Below, piece by piece: positions 59,696-64,000 of a DNA stretch of 64,000 bases (positions within the stretch are counted from its first letter, which is position 1; each line of letters starts with the position of its first letter). The stretch covers positions 4,214,795-4,278,794 of the forward strand of contig JADCRB010000002.1 of assembly GCA_021464245.1 (NCBI GenBank), in the 5' to 3' direction. The translations under genes were made by a program, and so were the position numbers. The stretch comes from Carallia brachiata (lineage: Eukaryota > Streptophyta > Magnoliopsida > Malpighiales > Rhizophoraceae). The notes beneath the pieces were generated by a model. It was not told where the DNA came from and did not search any database. It worked only from the letters and a program-made list of their open reading frames with translations.

Positions 59696-59847
59696 AGGTT
59701 AGCGTATGTAAATATTACAGCGATCACAATATCTAAGAGCTATCAAACAGTCATGAAATTGTGTTTCATCTCGTCAACGTTACCCTTTCTTTTGCTTTAA
59801 TGCTGGACGTTGTTGCTTTGACCATATAATACAAGTCACAATTAATG

Positions 59848-59979
59848 GGCACTGAGTTTAACTCAGTTAGTTGAAGTTGTGTATTTATAACTCTTAAATT
59901 TAGGGCTCGAACCTCAAACTTGGTGCTTATCTTTACTTTCCCCTTATTACTAGGTTACCAGCTCCAATAAAAAAAAAAC
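59848..59979 (+). mobile_element. SINE with perfect target duplication
   Basis: tRNA-derived promoter boxes: TTAACTCAGTTAGTTGAAG (A box) and GGGCTCGAACCTC (B box), an A-rich tail (59967-59978), and an 11-base duplication CACAATTAATG at 59837-59847 and 59980-59990. Confidence 0.9.
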
Positions 59980-60647
59980 CACAATTAATGTCCAATAAGG
60001 CAAGATAACAAAACAAAGAAAGGAAAAAGAATTATTAAAAAAAAAAAAACCCCATCAATTTGGACTTGTTTTCTACTATTGTGAGGCGTCAAGCAGTTAC
60101 AGAAGCATTACTTCGAAAAAAAATGTGCTAGTTGCTAATTGCTAGCCTCCCACAAGCCAACAGGCCAACATTGTTCTTTAATGTCACTGTTGTGTTGTTG
60201 GTTTGTAATTAAATATTGCATTTTATATATATATATTAAGTCGTATTGCAAAAGTGTATGGAATTTTTTTAGGTGAATCTCTAGAGAATTACTATTCGAT
60301 TAGATCTCGTCTCGTATTATGCTTATTCTTCAAAGATTGGTGAAATAAAATTTTCATTCACAACATAAAGGTTCAAATAGAAATGTGAGACAAATAATTA
60401 CATTACTCTATCAAAATTTTTTAGAAATTTTTCGGTGTACTTAGTTATATGTGACTTGTAGACATGAAGGATTGGTAGCCATTCATTTCACATAAATGGT
60501 GTAAAACATAGAATTGAAAGAAAATCTGAAAAGGTATATATGAAAGTTTTTTTTTTAGGGCAAAGGAAGTTTTTTATTATATACACCTTATATAAAAGGT
60601 ATATATGAAAGTAACAAAAAATGTATTTGTCCATCTCTCTCTCTCAC

Positions 60648-60900
60648 TATCCAATGTAGTAGTTCAGTGCTAAGTCGGCGTATTTCCACATTGGCAAGCT
60701 GAGTTCGAGCCTTCGCATCTATGCTTCCCCCTGGCACAAGTTGGGTGGCCCTCAGTTACAAGAAGTGATGCGCGGCATTGGGTGCACAACTCGATAATCG
60801 TCATGATCTCCAGTGGTAGAATCACCCTCGACTTTGTTAGTACTCGAGTGGTGGGTCTATCTCATTGCATTGGGGTCTTTTTTTTAATAAAAAACAGAAA
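60648..60900 (+). mobile_element. SINE-like element
   Basis: A-box-like TAGTTCAGTGCTAAG (60660), B-box-like GAGTTCGAGCCTTC (60701), then a body of about 150 bases ending in T- and A-rich tracts (60880-60897). A flanking TCTCTCTCT repeat could be a duplication but is also simple sequence. Confidence 0.6.
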
Positions 60901-61605
60901 ATCTCCTTCTCTCTCTAACATTTATGTGCCAAGTGGGATATTTCTTTTGCAATTTTACCTCTTTTTGCTTCATTCTTTTCCAACTTCTGTCTTTTATTCT
61001 AGTCATATTCATAAAGCTGTTTTGAGTGTCTAACTTTCTGAAAAATAAATTTCTTAATTATCATTTTATATAGGAAGTAGAAAAAACAAAATATTCTTCA
61101 CAAACATTTATAAGAAGTGGAAAATGTTATTTCTTTGCTTCTTCATAATTGATGACTTAATTGGTTTTTTAATAATTTCATGTTTCATCTTTCTACTATT
61201 TATTGAAATAGAGCTTGCATTTATTGAAGAAATAAATGAAGTAACATAATAATTGAAAGGAAAAAAAATGGGCATCAATTGTGTTCCTCTGTCACTTCTA
61301 AAAAAGTGTAATTGTGAAATCAGGGTTGAAACCCTCAAAAGTTTAAAATTGACGATGTACAATTTTATTGGAGATTTTTTTGTTTTCATTCACAACCCAT
61401 ACTAGGTTAACTTGACCCAATGTTTAAGTGACTAAGACTAAAAAATCGTAAAGATAATATAAAAACAAATATGTTATTTATTTTCTCTAATAAAAGTACT
61501 TAATACACTGATTCATTTGAAAGTAGTGCAAGTAACGAAACCAATTATGGATTTAATCAGAACACCTATACTGAACATAAAACGTTACTGACATGAAATG
61601 TTAGC
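60901..61605. other. AT-rich spacer
   Basis: No gene or repeat end recognised. Short frames on both strands at 60782-61389 are not supported by motifs. Confidence 0.5.
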
Positions 61606-62648
61606 TAGACATGTCAATTAGGCAGTGCGTAACATGACACAGTCTAACTTTTTTTAAATTCCTTTGTTTTGTGTCGTATCTTGACACGACTCATTTATCT
61701 TCTGTATCATGTCATGTGATACTTTAAAATTTAGATAATGAGTCTAGCACAGTCCATAAGTCCAAGTATTATGAGTTCGTGTCGTATCGTATTTGAGTCG
61801 TTCATCATATCATGCTTGGGCTGCTCACCGTATCATACTTGAGTCACTTATCATGTCGTGCCTAAGCCCTAAATCGTGCCTAAACTATGATGTGCTTAGG
61901 CTATTAATAGTACTTAATCAAGTCGCACAATTTTATTTATTGTGTAGGCCACTCACGACTAGTATTTCTTTTAAATACAGGTAAAAATCTCTAATAACTA
62001 TATTTACAAAAAAACTCTTAATTTTTTTCAATTTTTTATTAAAAATATAACATTTTAATAGAAATAAAATAATTTAACTATTTAAATAAGCATCAATGTA
62101 CCACATATAATTTTTTTTGTTGAAATTTAAATAAGTATACCATATCAATATTATCTTTAACTTTGTAATTTATGATTTAAAAAAATAAAGAAAAAAAACT
62201 TATAAAATAGTAATATATTCTTTATGTCAAATAATATTTACCAATAGGAAAAACATATAAACTTTTATTATTAGTCTAGTGGAATATTTGGCATTTTTAT
62301 GTCCTTCAACCATGGATTAAATCTCATTACCCATTTTCTTCCCATCTTAATTTTAAACTTTTTTTGAAAAGACTTGTACTTGGATCGTGCTGGACCCGTT
62401 ATGGACCGTGCTTGAGAAATACTTGGGCACGTACCATACTTGAACTCATGTCGTACCTAGACTCTAGCCCATTATGTGTCGTGCTTGACCGGGCCCATGG
62501 GGCAGAAAATATAAGCTCAATCCAGACTCTAGCATTGATTGTGCCTAACTTAAATTTAATATTACAAAATACATACCTTGCTAAACACGACCTATGTCAA
62601 ACTGAACCGAACCAGCCCACGGACCGTCCGACCCATTTAACATGTCTA
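61606..62648. mobile_element. hAT-like non-autonomous element
   Basis: Inverted ends TAGACATGTCAATTAGG and (complement) TAGACATGTTAAATGGG. Subterminal regions are rich in CGTGTCGTATC/CGTGCTTGG words on both sides, a common design of plant hAT relatives. The flanking 8-mers (ATGTTAGC, AGTGTTAC) do not match cleanly. No transposase. Confidence 0.6.
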
Positions 62649-64000
62649 AGTGTTACCACTAATGATATAGATGGAGATTGAGTCCCCAGCGGCGATATCA
62701 TTTATTGTGTTTTTGATTACATAATGGGTATACTTGTAAAATTTTCATGGAAATTAATACATAAAAAATAAAAATATATAACAATATAATTACACCTATG
62801 ATAGTATATGTTAAATCAATAAACTAATATTATTACATTTATTATATAGTACATGTTAAAATAATATATTAACTTTTTTTTAAAAAAAAAAAGCTGGCCG
62901 ACCTATGAAAGAAGCCAAATGATAGAAAAAATTAGCATAAAAATAAAAAATTATCTATTTTTAATGCACATTAATATACGAAAACAAAAGTAAATAATAA
63001 TATTTTCACTTAATTAATATATAATTATGATGAAAATGAGTGGAAATAAAAAATAATTTTTTAAATAGTAACCGGCCAACATACACGTCGACCCAAATCA
63101 AATCAATCCGACTAAAAAATAATTTCAAATGTAACTTCACAAAAAATAATAATAAAACATAATAATAATAATAAAACAATTGGACCGAAGTCTGACCGTA
63201 CGACTCATTTTAACTCCTCTAAGTAGACCTCCTCCTCGTGGGCGAGGGAATGCAATATCCGGGTGGGCCAAACAAAAACATCAATACAATCAAAAAAGAC
63301 GTTCACCCCAACTTACCGACAGATTAAATCAATCAAATGTAAAATTTGAGTAATTTTAAATCGTACCACTTTAGTTTTAATGTCGGAGTTACAAGCAAAT
63401 TAATACTTTTTAAAAACTCAGAAGTTCGACTAACAATAACTCGACCAGAACATTTATTTAGTTAAACGAATAATACATAAATTTGAAAGAAAATTTGTTT
63501 AATAAATGAGTCGAGCCCAAACAAAAATATACTCAACTCAATTAAACTTGTAAATAGTTCGTTTAAATTCTTTACATAATAATTAAAAAAAACTTAATTA
63601 TTATGTTATAAAAGTAATTTTATTAGGCTCATTTTCAAAATTATATTACATACGTTTATATATTAAAATTAAATATTTATTTTTAATTAGCTAATATTAT
63701 TTAAATAAACATTTGTTGTCCTTTTATTTTAGGTAAACTTTAATTTTATTTATTTTGTTAACGTAAAATTAAATGATACAGTTTATAAAGTTCAAAAATT
63801 CGTCTCAATAATAGCAGACTTGGCTCAAACTCAGCTCGTTTTTAACAATACTGATACTAAATCTTATTTTTAGACTCGTTTAATAAACAAGTTAACAATT
63901 GAGCCTGATAAAACTGGACTTGGCTCTTTTGCAGCTTAAATGTCGCTCATGACTTTGGAACTTGTATGAGAAAAATTTTAATTGTCCTAATATTTGTTTA
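62649..64000. other. AT-rich region with hAT-like debris
   Basis: Words such as CGACCCAAATC (63090), GACTCATTTTAACTCCTCTA (63202) and ACTCAGCTCG/GAGTCGAGCCC (63500-63840) resemble subterminal parts of hAT-type elements, but no complete unit could be outlined. No gene. Confidence 0.4.

Overview
This is nuclear DNA from a flowering plant, most likely a eudicot. It is AT-rich, its split genes have GT/AG introns, and the recognisable proteins are plant-specific: a TMK-type LRR receptor kinase, an INDETERMINATE-DOMAIN zinc-finger factor, a BRI1-like kinase, AKR4-type aldo-keto reductases and a WUSCHEL-type homeobox. Plant LTR retrotransposons, LINE, SINE, hAT, Mutator and Tourist elements fill most of the rest. 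The species cannot be named from the sequence. No tRNA, rRNA, organelle insert or CRISPR array was seen.

Layout. Positions 1-11330 hold two tandem units, each made of aldo-keto-reductase (AKR) upstream sequence, an AKR exon-1 fragment and a LINE tail. The first unit is split by a decayed Tat-type Ty3/gypsy element (716-9366). That element carries, between integrase and 3' LTR, an intronless WUSCHEL-type homeobox pseudogene (2426-3022). Positions 11331-16330 are a segmental duplicate of 39381-42110, with further matching blocks at 28958-31250. Positions 16390-19888 hold a LINE RNase H fragment fused tail-to-tail to a TMK-like receptor kinase that has one frameshift and a lost C-terminus. After AT-rich DNA with a Mutator-type MITE comes AKR pseudogene 1 (24345-28957). 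Its exon 3 is split by a small LTR element that itself contains an hAT-like insertion. A second gypsy relic (about 31490-35052) and copia-like LTR pieces follow, then AKR pseudogene 2 (36183-37386).

Positions 42300-52400 are repeats and gene debris, including a BRL2/VH1-type kinase fragment (44196-44572), several hAT-like elements and an Au-type SINE. The one gene that looks intact is the three-exon SGR5/IDD15-like C2H2 factor at 52781-54802 on the minus strand. The remainder is AT-rich intergenic DNA with a polyadenylated retroposon, two SINEs and an hAT-like element.

Functionally the window is mostly dead: one probable working transcription-factor gene, one probably broken receptor kinase, and an AKR family decaying through duplication and nested insertion. 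The most unusual observation is the WUSCHEL-type homeobox copy inside the Tat element.
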